From positions 1-12,959 of the forward strand of contig JAUWJE010000024.1 in assembly GCA_030607835.1 (NCBI GenBank): a stretch of DNA of 12,959 nucleotides, in the 5' to 3' direction. The notes under the pieces were generated by a model. That model was given only the letters and a program-made list of their open reading frames with translations. It did not search any database and had not been told where the DNA came from. This DNA comes from Candidatus Fermentibacterota bacterium. GTDB taxonomy: Bacteria; Fermentibacterota; Fermentibacteria; Fermentibacterales; JCC-6. A program made the translations under genes and the position numbers. Every line of letters begins with the position of its first letter. Positions within the stretch are counted from its first letter, which is position 1. This document shows, piece by piece, positions 1 to 6,115 of this stretch.

Positions 1-2
1 CG

Positions 3-586
3 CGGGGGTACACACTTTCCATGGCTCTCGAGCAGGGAGGATCTCGAACGATCTGGCTCAGAGAGGGTGACTCGGGAAAATGGGAAATTACGGGAGATTC
101 ATCACTGGATAATCTTCTTGGAAGAGCCACCGTAATGTGCACCGCTTTCGCTCAGGAACCGGTAATCCCCGCATATCGCCACGGAAGTGATCCCGGAGAA
201 TACCTTTGTCCGATAAGCAGTGAACCCTATTCCCTTGAAGGTTACATGCTTCTCTGCCCTTCAGGGCATCTTGGAGACGGTCTGGATGTGGGTGGGTCCA
301 GCTGCATGCTGCTGCGAGACAGTCTGGCCGGGGTTGTCTCTGATTACATCCTTGCAGGTATCGCTTCCCTGACAGTTTTACCGGGATGTTCGAGGAGAGT
401 AATGGGGAATTCAGCCAGCGGGGAGGATTTCGCTGTCCGGATAACGGTTACGTCTATTATGAAATTACTGAAGAGGGAGTTTTCTGTCCTTTCCATGATG
501 AAGCAAGCGGAATTGAACTTCACTCCTCTTCGGACAGATCGTCTATGTACTCAATATCACCTAATCCTGATCAGGAGAATCTTTGA
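3..586 (+). CDS. C-terminal part of a Cys/His-motif protein of unknown function, apparently frameshifted
   Basis: I do not recognise the family. The reading frame starting at base 3 is open from the window edge, so the protein begins upstream. In that frame (to about 385) it shows a Cys-Pro...Pro-Tyr...Cys-Pro-x-Gly-His motif (YLCP...LLCPSGH, bases 216-275). A second, similar motif, FRCPDNGYVYY...VFCPFHD, lies one frame back (-1) at about 425-500. That frame is open only from base 344 and stops with TGA at 584-586, overlapping the next gene's start. The simplest reading is one protein with repeated CP-x(n)-C-x-x-H, possibly metal-binding, motifs, broken by a one-base deletion between 344 and 390 (for example in the T run at 376-379). 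Alternatively, 386-586 (ATG start, 66 residues) is a separate small gene, although I see only a weak ribosome binding site. The first frame also stays open to 704, but that would run 120 bp into the exonuclease gene. Confidence 0.45.
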
Positions 587-1767
587 GCAATACAACCCTT
601 GTCGAAACTCAGGAAGAGCTGAACAGACTGGTAAAGACTCTGAAGAAGGAAGATGTCATTGCCCTGGACACAGAATTTCATGGAGAGAAAAGATACTGGC
701 CTGAACTGTTCCTCATACAGTTTGCAGGCAGGAATGGTCCGGTAGCAGTTGACCCTCTTGGAATTGAGGATCTGTCACCGATTGGCGAATTACTGGAATC
801 GAAGGTTCCAGTCAAAGTTATTCACTCAGCCAGAAACGATATTGATATTCTTATGCATCATCTGGGTATAGTTTTTTCCTCCGTATTTGATACGCAGCTT
901 GCTGCCGCGTTTCTTGGAAATGAACCTCAGATCTCTCTGTATAATCTTATCAGGAACGAGTGCGGCAAAGCCCCGCATAAAGGACACACACTGAGCGACT
1001 GGTCTGTCAGGCCTCTCTCGAAAGAGCAGATAGAATATGCTCTCAACGACGTCAGATACCTGCTTTCGATTTACGATAATCAGATGACGAGGTTGAAATC
1101 AACAGGTCGGTTGAACTGGTACACAGAACAGGCAGAATCACTCACTTTTCCATCAACGTACGAGATTCCCCTGCAGAAAATATTCAAGAGAGTCCGATCA
1201 ACGGGGAAAATCACAAAGAGCAGACTCCCGATTCTCTGGGCTCTTGTTCAATGGAGAGAAAGGATAGCAGAGGAACTGAACAAACCCCGCAAATACATAG
1301 TTAAGGATCATATCCTGGGAGCAATCACAGCAATGGCCCCAGAAAATATAAACAACCTGTCCCGTTTGAGGGGTATTACTTCCGGGTTTGTCAATAATTA
1401 TGGAAAGGAAATGCTTGCGGTAATCAGAGAAGCCAGGATCAATCCTCCTGGAAATATCCCCGACATCCCAAAATACCACTCCAAACCGGACATTTCAGCC
1501 CGCAGGGATATCCTCAGAATATTTCTGAAACAGGAGTCAAATAGACTGGGCATTTCACCCGCTCTGCTTCTGTCATCCGATATGGTGGATTCTCTTGCTA
1601 AACATCCTCCCAGTTCGGTTGAGGATTTTTCTGCGATTCCGGGATTATCCGGCTGGCGGAAAGAAGCCCTCGGTGATGATCTTATCTCTCTTCTAAAAGG
1701 AAAACTTGCTCTCAGCCTGAAACCGGGGCGAAGTCCTGGATTAAGATTTGTAAAAGTAGAGCAGTGA
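583..1767 (+). CDS. rnd: RNase D-type 3'-5' exonuclease with HRDC domain
   Basis: A cytoplasmic DEDDy-family 3'-5' exoribonuclease, expected to trim the 3' ends of tRNA and other structured RNA precursors. The three exonuclease motifs are intact: Exo I with D29 and E31 (ALDTEF), Exo II around D86 (HSARNDIDIL), and Exo III with Y152 and D156 (YALNDVRYL). Helical segments after about residue 200 fit the HRDC region of RNase D, including a Pro-rich HPPSSVEDFSAIPG stretch near residues 344-357. The length of 394 residues is normal for the family. The start is TTG at 583-585, preceded by CAGGAG with good spacing and overlapping the upstream TGA as TTGA, which suggests translational coupling. The gene ends in a GTGA overlap with the endonuclease III gene. 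Family assignment is firm; the precise RNA substrate is inferred. Confidence 0.9.
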   Translation: MSNTTLVETQEELNRLVKTLKKEDVIALDTEFHGEKRYWPELFLIQFAGRNGPVAVDPLGIEDLSPIGELLESKVPVKVIHSARNDIDILMHHLGIVFSSVFDTQLAAAFLGNEPQISLYNLIRNECGKAPHKGHTLSDWSVRPLSKEQIEYALNDVRYLLSIYDNQMTRLKSTGRLNWYTEQAESLTFPSTYEIPLQKIFKRVRSTGKITKSRLPILWALVQWRERIAEELNKPRKYIVKDHILGAITAMAPENINNLSRLRGITSGFVNNYGKEMLAVIREARINPPGNIPDIPKYHSKPDISARRDILRIFLKQESNRLGISPALLLSSDMVDSLAKHPPSSVEDFSAIPGLSGWRKEALGDDLISLLKGKLALSLKPGRSPGLRFVKVEQ

Positions 1768-2396
1768 CCGCTCAGCGAGCACTTGAGATTCTTGAATCAA
1801 TAATGCTTGCAGTGGAACCGTCCGGTACTCCAGCTCCTCTTGAGGAATCAAATGAGGCTTTCCCGGTTCTTGTATCAACTGTTATAAGCCTGAGAACAAG
1901 AGATGCGGTTACGAGAACGGTATCCGCGAGAGTACTTCAATCGGCTCCTGATGTTATATCGATGATTTCTATTGACATCGAAGAACTTGAAATACTGCTT
2001 AGACCGGCGGGATTTTTCAGGCAGAAGGCAAAACAACTGAAGCAGATAGCTGAAATAATCCAGAACAGGTTCGAGGGGAAAGTACCGGGCAACATTGAGG
2101 ATCTGCTGAGCCTTCCTGGAGTGGGAAGGAAAACAGCCAATTTCGTTCTTGGAATGGTGTTCGGAAAACCCGCGATATGTGTCGACATTCACGTTCACCG
2201 AATTTCAAACAGGCTTGGTCTGGCATGCACATCCTCACCTGAAGAAACCGAATTGCAGCTTCAGAAGATATTCCCTTCTGAATATTGGATAGGAATTAAT
2301 CATACAATGGTAACGTTTGGACAGAGAATATGTAAACCGGTTAAACCCCGCTGCGAGATATGTCCTCTGAATACAATCTGCCCTCAGAAATCGTAA
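1764..2396 (+). CDS. nth: Endonuclease III (DNA glycosylase/AP lyase)
   Basis: A base-excision repair enzyme that removes oxidised pyrimidines and nicks the resulting abasic site by beta-elimination. The helix-hairpin-helix motif LPGVGRKTA carries the catalytic lysine K123, and VDIHVHRI carries the catalytic aspartate D141. The C-terminal [4Fe-4S] ligands have the canonical spacing C-x6-C-x2-C-x5-C (C190, C197, C200, C206). The length of 210 residues matches the family. The start is GTG at 1764-1766, overlapping the RNase D stop as GTGA, so the two genes are probably co-translated. The 3' end overlaps the convergent flavoprotein gene by 13 bp, and no separate terminator hairpin was seen between them. 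All key residues are present. Confidence 0.95.
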   Translation: MTAQRALEILESIMLAVEPSGTPAPLEESNEAFPVLVSTVISLRTRDAVTRTVSARVLQSAPDVISMISIDIEELEILLRPAGFFRQKAKQLKQIAEIIQNRFEGKVPGNIEDLLSLPGVGRKTANFVLGMVFGKPAICVDIHVHRISNRLGLACTSSPEETELQLQKIFPSEYWIGINHTMVTFGQRICKPVKPRCEICPLNTICPQKS

Positions 2397-2806
2397 ACTA
2401 CCGTATTTATTTCCGCGGGATTCTCAGCTGACCAAGTTCTTGCCTGACCACTTGAAATCCTGAACAGGGTCAGTGTATCCCATCCGAACTGCTCTACCAC
2501 AGGTTTCAGAAAGGTGAATATTGTGTCAACGATTTGCTTCTTGAGTTCTTCATCAACAAGTTTTTCCATCTTCCCCCGAATTCTCAGCTGAAGCTTTTCC
2601 TGGGGGCTCCAGTAGCAGAGTTCCACCGAGGGGTTGGCAAGCAGCTGTCTGCAGACATCCTTACCGGTACCAGTACAGAATGTAAGGCCGTTGTCATCAA
2701 TATGCGGTGTACTCATTGCCCGAACGCAGGGTTCGGCTCCATCTACTGTAGCCATGAATGCAGTAGTATTGCGCCGAACAAATTCAAGAATTTCGAAGCG
2801 GTTCAT
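2384..2806 (-). CDS. Pyridoxamine 5'-phosphate oxidase-fold (flavin split-barrel) protein
   Basis: A small cytoplasmic protein of the PNPOx-like split-barrel superfamily, which usually binds FMN or F420 and reduces small molecules. The 140 residues cover one split-barrel domain. The N-terminal signature is visible: ATVDG (19-23), P26 and R29, an acidic turn DDNG (37-40), then TGTGKDVCRQL (45-55) and NPSVELCY (58-65), the usual flavin-phosphate contact region. It resembles general-stress or nitroreductase-like PNPOx paralogs more than true PdxH, being much shorter than PdxH and lacking its C-terminal region. The ATG start is preceded by AGGGTGAG on the minus strand. It is divergent from the cyclase gene across an AT-rich spacer and convergent with nth. 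Substrate unknown. Confidence 0.8.
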   Translation of the reverse strand: MNRFEILEFVRRNTTAFMATVDGAEPCVRAMSTPHIDDNGLTFCTGTGKDVCRQLLANPSVELCYWSPQEKLQLRIRGKMEKLVDEELKKQIVDTIFTFLKPVVEQFGWDTLTLFRISSGQARTWSAENPAEINTVVYDF

Positions 2807-2824
2807 TTTCTCACCCTTTCCATG

Positions 2825-2850
2825 GTTAATAATTACTGTAATTATTTAAC
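2825..2850. promoter_or_regulatory. Palindromic operator candidate in the divergent spacer
   Basis: The 19-bp perfect inverted repeat aataattac-t-gtaattatt (2828-2846) is extended by gtt and aac flanks to an imperfect 26-bp palindrome. It sits between the divergent flavoprotein and cyclase genes. It lies immediately downstream of a consensus minus-strand -10 box, so a bound dimer would cover the expected transcription start of the flavoprotein gene. The inner 7-1-7 geometry resembles Fur/PerR-family operators, but the half-sites do not match a consensus I can name. The regulator is unknown. Confidence 0.4.
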
Positions 2851-2857
2851 ATAAATG

Positions 2858-2863
2858 ATTATA
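2858..2863 (-). promoter_or_regulatory. -10 box (TATAAT) for the flavoprotein gene
   Basis: Reading the minus strand, TATAAT occurs 52 bp upstream of the flavoprotein start codon. No good -35 hexamer is present 16-18 bp further upstream, so the promoter would be weak or activator-dependent. Predicted transcription would begin at about 2851, next to the palindrome. Confidence 0.35.
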
Positions 2864-2924
2864 TACAAATTTGATATTTTATGCAGAGGTTTGAGAAGAA
2901 ATGTTTCAGATAGTGAGGTAGCTG

Positions 2925-3557
2925 ATGAGAAAAACGTATTCACTCACGCCGGATAAGATGATAGACATAACACGACCTCTTTCAGAGGACACTCCATTCT
3001 GGCCCGGGGATGAGCAATTCAGTCGAAAACTCATAACGGTGGCCGAAGGATTCGTCACATCCGGATTGAAGATGAGTTCCCATTCCGGTACACATATGGA
3101 CGCTCCCGCTCACCTTGCCCACTGTGAAACAACAGTAGATAGTATTCCTCTGACGAAGCTTATTCTGAACGCGACCGTGGTGGATTGCAGCAGCAGGAAG
3201 GTAATCGATGAAGATGTACTCCTGGGACTATCACTGCAGGGAAAAGCCCTTCTGCTGAAAACAGCTTCTTCAGATTCGAATCAGACTGATATCTTTGTGA
3301 ATTATGCTTCGCTAACGGTTACGGCAGCCGAAGCCGCCCGCGAAATGGGAATCGCTCTGCTCGGAATCGATTCTGTTTCCGTTGATCCTCCGGAATCATC
3401 GAATGTACATAGAACACTTCTGGAGGCATCCATTCCCATTGTGGAGAATCTGTGGCTGAATGAGATAGACCCCGGGGAATACCTTCTGATCTGTCTTCCC
3501 CTCAGAATAGAATCGGGAGACGGTTCACCGGTAAGGGCTCTTCTTCAACCCCTGTAA
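2925..3557 (+). CDS. Cyclase family metal-dependent hydrolase (kynurenine formamidase-like)
   Basis: A member of the cyclase/KynB superfamily, zinc or manganese hydrolases that include bacterial arylformamidase, isatin hydrolase and polyketide-type cyclases. The defining metal-binding motif is intact: HSGTHMDAPAH, with H53, H57, D59 and H63. The second-half residues H162 and E174 fall where KynB places its catalytic His/Glu. The family-typical N-terminus (IDITRPLSEDTPFWPGD) begins at residue 13. The length of 210 residues is standard. I chose the ATG at 2925 because TGAGGTA lies about 5 nt upstream; the internal ATG at 2958 is an alternative with a poorer site. No other kynurenine-pathway gene is nearby, so the tryptophan-catabolic role is unproven. 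A strong hairpin terminator follows at once. Confidence 0.85.
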   Translation: MRKTYSLTPDKMIDITRPLSEDTPFWPGDEQFSRKLITVAEGFVTSGLKMSSHSGTHMDAPAHLAHCETTVDSIPLTKLILNATVVDCSSRKVIDEDVLLGLSLQGKALLLKTASSDSNQTDIFVNYASLTVTAAEAAREMGIALLGIDSVSVDPPESSNVHRTLLEASIPIVENLWLNEIDPGEYLLICLPLRIESGDGSPVRALLQPL

Positions 3558-3559
3558 AG

Positions 3560-3597
3560 AAACTCGTGCCATCCACTCTGATGCACGGCACGAGTTT
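3560..3597. terminator. Bidirectional rho-independent terminator
   Basis: Perfect 11-bp arms aaactcgtgcc (3560-3570) and ggcacgagttt (3587-3597) enclose a 16-nt loop. On the plus strand the stem is followed by a T-rich tail just after the cyclase stop codon. On the minus strand it is followed by TTTCTTTA, serving the outer lipoprotein gene that ends at 3617. It therefore separates two convergent transcripts. Confidence 0.75.
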
Positions 3598-3616
3598 TCT
3601 GTATTGTTCGTTCAGA

Positions 3617-4762
3617 TTATTCGGGTAGATCCCCTATCAACAACCGAGGATATAATTCAGGGTCAGAGTCGAATGCCAAGAATTTATCCTTTTCAATAAC
3701 AACGGTCCACATGTTTGCTATCTCTCCGACATCAAGTGCCGCTGTAAAGAGAAATTCAAGTCCGTCAACGGAGTAAACATCGAAGTAAAGTGTCTCCGCT
3801 GTTCCCTTTATGACCCATAGTCTATCCTGTCCATCGACACCAAATCCTACTATTGCCTGTCGATACGGATCCGGTTCCCAGTTGGCCATGGCGGGTGGCA
3901 TTCCCTGCTGTATCATCAATCTGTTCACCACTTCAGTTTCGATATCTATTTCCTCCTGGGTTTTCACAACCCGCTCGAAATCATCATTGGATACAACAGA
4001 CAGTTCTTCACCTTCAGAACTCCAAACGATGAACTCATACACTTCAGTGGACAGGGATGCGGTGAAAACGATTCCCTCGGGAGCAACTCCGAAGCTGAGT
4101 ATATCATCCAGCATGGAAGTCAGATCAGCGGGATCGAATGGAGACATGCTGGTGTGATAGATCGCTGTTGGTTCAACCTGCCCCTTCTCCCATCTCGCAA
4201 TAGTGAATCCCATGAACATACCCTCTTCATTCTGCTCGAAGTCCGGCTTCATACCAACGATGGTTCCGCCTTCCAGCCCTGACAGCCCGGGCCCGGTGGG
4301 GGGAGAAGGAAAAAAGCCTGCTAAATCCGACTCATATTCAAGATCGGAGTCGAAATAGATAAGTTTTCCGGCCATTCCGTCTGATACAACCAAACCGCCA
4401 TCGGGGAAGAAAGCAATTCCTGAAGGAAGCAGAAACTCACCTGGACCGCTGCCCTGTCTTCCGATGCGCTGAATGAACTCACCTTCTGGAGAGAAAAGGC
4501 TGATACAGTTTTTCTGCAAGTCGAGCACTGCAATATCGCCTTCTGGAGTAAAGTCAACTCCGGTAATGGCGCCGAACACATAATTGCTGTCACCAAGTTC
4601 TACCCCGATGGAATCGGTAATTGTCAGATAAACATCCGCATCAGGAAGAACATATTCCTCAGAGGTAGTTACAGACCCCTCAATAACCTCCTCCGATGGA
4701 GATTCCTGAGCCCCACACGCGATCAGCAGAAGCAGGAATGTAAGGATCATTATTTTTTTCAT
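3617..4762 (-). CDS. Six-bladed beta-propeller lipoprotein, outer paralog
   Basis: A predicted secreted lipoprotein. It has a short charged start (MKK), a hydrophobic core and a lipobox LIAC with the lipidated cysteine at C16, followed by a Ser/Glu-rich linker. The mature part reads as an NHL-like, six-bladed beta-propeller: repeats of the type 'PEGDIAVLD...SLFSPEGEFIQRIGRQGSGPGEF' (around residues 73-110), 'FFPDGGLVVSD' (118-128) and 'DGQDRLWV' (310-317). Molecular role unknown; such propellers bind ligands or partner proteins at the cell surface or periplasm. The ATG at 4760-4762 is preferred over the TTG three bases earlier because it matches the start of the paralog and is spaced well from AGGA. 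The protein is about 77% identical by hand alignment to the neighbouring paralog. It is preceded by a glnA remnant, not a gene, so its transcription depends on read-through or a weak local promoter. Confidence 0.8.
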   Translation of the reverse strand: MKKIMILTFLLLLIACGAQESPSEEVIEGSVTTSEEYVLPDADVYLTITDSIGVELGDSNYVFGAITGVDFTPEGDIAVLDLQKNCISLFSPEGEFIQRIGRQGSGPGEFLLPSGIAFFPDGGLVVSDGMAGKLIYFDSDLEYESDLAGFFPSPPTGPGLSGLEGGTIVGMKPDFEQNEEGMFMGFTIARWEKGQVEPTAIYHTSMSPFDPADLTSMLDDILSFGVAPEGIVFTASLSTEVYEFIVWSSEGEELSVVSNDDFERVVKTQEEIDIETEVVNRLMIQQGMPPAMANWEPDPYRQAIVGFGVDGQDRLWVIKGTAETLYFDVYSVDGLEFLFTAALDVGEIANMWTVVIEKDKFLAFDSDPELYPRLLIGDLPE

Positions 4763-4771
4763 CAAATTTCC

Positions 4772-4790
4772 TTTCAGTTATAGACTGAAA
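4772..4790 (-). promoter_or_regulatory. Leader hairpin upstream of the outer lipoprotein gene
   Basis: Arms tttcagt and actgaaa (7 bp) enclose a 5-nt loop directly upstream of the AGGAAA ribosome binding site. The hairpin is identical in sequence to the one at 6097-6115. Here the glnA stop codon it contains is vestigial, so no ribosome terminates on it. Confidence 0.45.
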
Positions 4791-4835
4791 TACAGTGAGT
4801 GCTCTCTTGGATGCGGGCTTCCATAGAAACTCGCA
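4778..4835 (-). pseudogene. Remnant of the glnA 3' end
   Basis: Read on the minus strand this stretch encodes ASFYGSPHPREHSLYFSL followed by TAA, exactly the C-terminus of the glutamine synthetase at 6103. It differs from that gene at two bases, both synonymous (positions 4793 and 4823). Homology stops at 4835, so this is a duplicated tail and not a gene. It is direct evidence that the duplication breakpoint lay inside glnA. Confidence 0.9.
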
Positions 4836-4899
4836 AGTATATCCAGTGTCCCAGGAAGAATTACATGATTACCGGTAATAAGATAGTTCGAAATATATT
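4836..4899. other. Unique spacer between the two duplication units
   Basis: About 64 bp with no counterpart in the other unit. It contains the perfect 12-bp palindrome attaccggtaat (4868-4879). At the junction there is a TATACT-like -10 on the minus strand (4836-4841) without a convincing -35. No coding sequence is supported. Confidence 0.4.
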
Positions 4900-4919
4900 C
4901 CATGCACTCTGATGCATGG
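4900..4919 (-). terminator. Weak hairpin downstream of the inner lipoprotein gene
   Basis: Arms ccatgca and tgcatgg (7 bp) with a 6-nt loop lie 29 bp past the stop codon of the inner lipoprotein gene. The downstream tract on the minus strand is AT-rich but not a clean T run, so termination is probably leaky, which would let transcripts continue into the outer copy. Confidence 0.4.
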
Positions 4920-4947
4920 CACGAATTTCTGGAATCGATCTTACTAT

Positions 4948-6087
4948 TTATTCAGGTAGATCTCCTACGAATACCTGAGGATATAATTCTGGATCAGCGT
5001 CGAACGCCAGAAATCTATCCTCTTCAACAACAACAGCCCATGTGCTGGCTCTCTCTCCGGCATCAAGTGCCGCTGTAAAGAGAAGATCAAGTCCATCAGC
5101 GGAGTAAACATCGAAAGAAGGTGTCTCCGATGTTCCCTTTGTTACCCATAGTCTACCCTGTCCATCAACACCAAATCCAACTATTGCCTGTCGATATGGA
5201 TCGGGTTTCCAGTTTGCCATGGCGGGTGGCATTCCCCCCTGTATCATTCTGTTGTTGACAATTTCCGCTTCGAGATCGATCTCCTCCTGGGTCTTTGCGA
5301 TCCGCTCGAAATCATCATTGGTGACAATAGAAATCTCTTCGCCTTCGGAGCTCCATAGGGTGAATATATACTCGTCACTGGTCAATGGTGTGGTAAAGAC
5401 ACAATCATCGGGTCCTGTTCCGAAGAATACCAGATCTTCCTGTATGGAGCTTAGATCAGCTGGATCGAACGGAGACATGCTGGAGTGATAGACCACTGTT
5501 GGTTCAGCCTGATCCTTCTCCCATCTCGCGATGGTGAACCCCATGAACATACCCTCTTCATTCTGGTCGAAATCCGGCTTCATGCCGACGATAGCCCCAC
5601 CTTCCAGCCCTGAAATCGTACCGGGTGGAGCAGGAAAAAAGCCTGCCAAATCCGATTCATATTCAAGATCGGAGTTGAAATAGATGAGTTTACCGCCCAT
5701 AGCATCGGATACAACCAATCCTCCATCAGGGAAGAAAGCCATTCCTTGTGGAAACTGAAACTCACCCGGGCCGCTGCCCTGTCGTCCGATTCGCTCAATG
5801 AACTCACCTTCAGGCGAGAAGAGACTGATACAGCTTTTCTGCAGGTCGAGCACTGCTATATCGCCTTCTGGAGAAATGCTAACTCCGCCAACAGCGCCGA
5901 ACACATAATTGCTGTCACCAAGTTCTATGCCAATGGAATCGGTAATTGTCAGATAAACATCAGCATCCGGAAGAACATATTCCTCAGAGGTTGTGATAGA
6001 TTCATCAACGACCTCTTCCGATGGGGATTCCTGAGCCCCACACGCGATCAGTAGAATCAGGAATGTAAGGGTCAATAGTTTTTTCAT
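4948..6087 (-). CDS. Six-bladed beta-propeller lipoprotein, glnA-proximal paralog
   Basis: A predicted lipoprotein of 379 residues with the same plan as its neighbour: MKK start, hydrophobic segment, lipobox LIAC with C16, an acidic linker, then NHL-like propeller blades including IGRQGSGPGEF and FFPDGGLVVSD. It begins only 15 nt after the glnA stop codon, with a hairpin and AGGAAA site between, so it is probably the last gene of an ispG-glnA transcript. Compared with the outer copy it has a two-residue deletion near residues 155-160 and a strongly divergent stretch at about residues 215-242, while residues 34-62 are almost identical. Function unknown. Whether it is physiologically tied to nitrogen assimilation or merely sits downstream of glnA cannot be told from sequence. 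Confidence 0.8.
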   Translation of the reverse strand: MKKLLTLTFLILLIACGAQESPSEEVVDESITTSEEYVLPDADVYLTITDSIGIELGDSNYVFGAVGGVSISPEGDIAVLDLQKSCISLFSPEGEFIERIGRQGSGPGEFQFPQGMAFFPDGGLVVSDAMGGKLIYFNSDLEYESDLAGFFPAPPGTISGLEGGAIVGMKPDFDQNEEGMFMGFTIARWEKDQAEPTVVYHSSMSPFDPADLSSIQEDLVFFGTGPDDCVFTTPLTSDEYIFTLWSSEGEEISIVTNDDFERIAKTQEEIDLEAEIVNNRMIQGGMPPAMANWKPDPYRQAIVGFGVDGQGRLWVTKGTSETPSFDVYSADGLDLLFTAALDAGERASTWAVVVEEDRFLAFDADPELYPQVFVGDLPE

Positions 6088-6096
6088 CGAATTTCC

Positions 6097-6115
6097 TTTC
6101 AGTTATAGACTGAAA
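6097..6115 (-). promoter_or_regulatory. Hairpin spanning the glnA stop codon, upstream of the lipoprotein RBS
   Basis: Seven-base arms tttcagt and actgaaa close a 5-nt loop. The glnA stop codon (6103-6105) lies at the loop/arm junction, and the 3' arm runs straight into the AGGAAA site of the next gene. A ribosome finishing glnA would melt this stem, so it could couple translation of the two genes. This is inference from position only. Confidence 0.4.

Larger units (their letters stand above)
3569..4835 (-). repeat. Tandem duplication unit, outer (derived) copy
   Basis: This unit contains a downstream hairpin region, a propeller-lipoprotein gene and the last 57-58 bp of glnA. It aligns with 4900-6160. 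The right-hand 73 bp (4763-4835) matches 6088-6160 without gaps at 70 of 73 positions, and similarity ends sharply at 4835/6160. The left end is fuzzier, starting near the shared ccat(c/g)cactctgatgca. Confidence 0.85.

Noticed and set aside
360..390. Programmed -1 frameshifting in the first gene
   Set aside because: No X-XXY-YYZ heptamer in the proper frame was found; AGTTTTA does not fit and no downstream stem is obvious.
586..704. Continuation of the first frame past the RNase D start
   Set aside because: It overlaps the well-supported RNase D gene by about 120 bp, and the Cys/His motif plus the stop/start overlap favour the other frame ending at 586.
2534..2854. Plus-strand open frame opposite the flavoprotein gene
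   Set aside because: It is antisense to a recognisable PNPOx-fold protein and has no family features or ribosome binding site.
3617..6087. The repeated lipoprotein units as a mobile element
   Set aside because: There is no transposase, terminal inverted repeat or target-site duplication; the captured glnA tail shows a simple tandem duplication.
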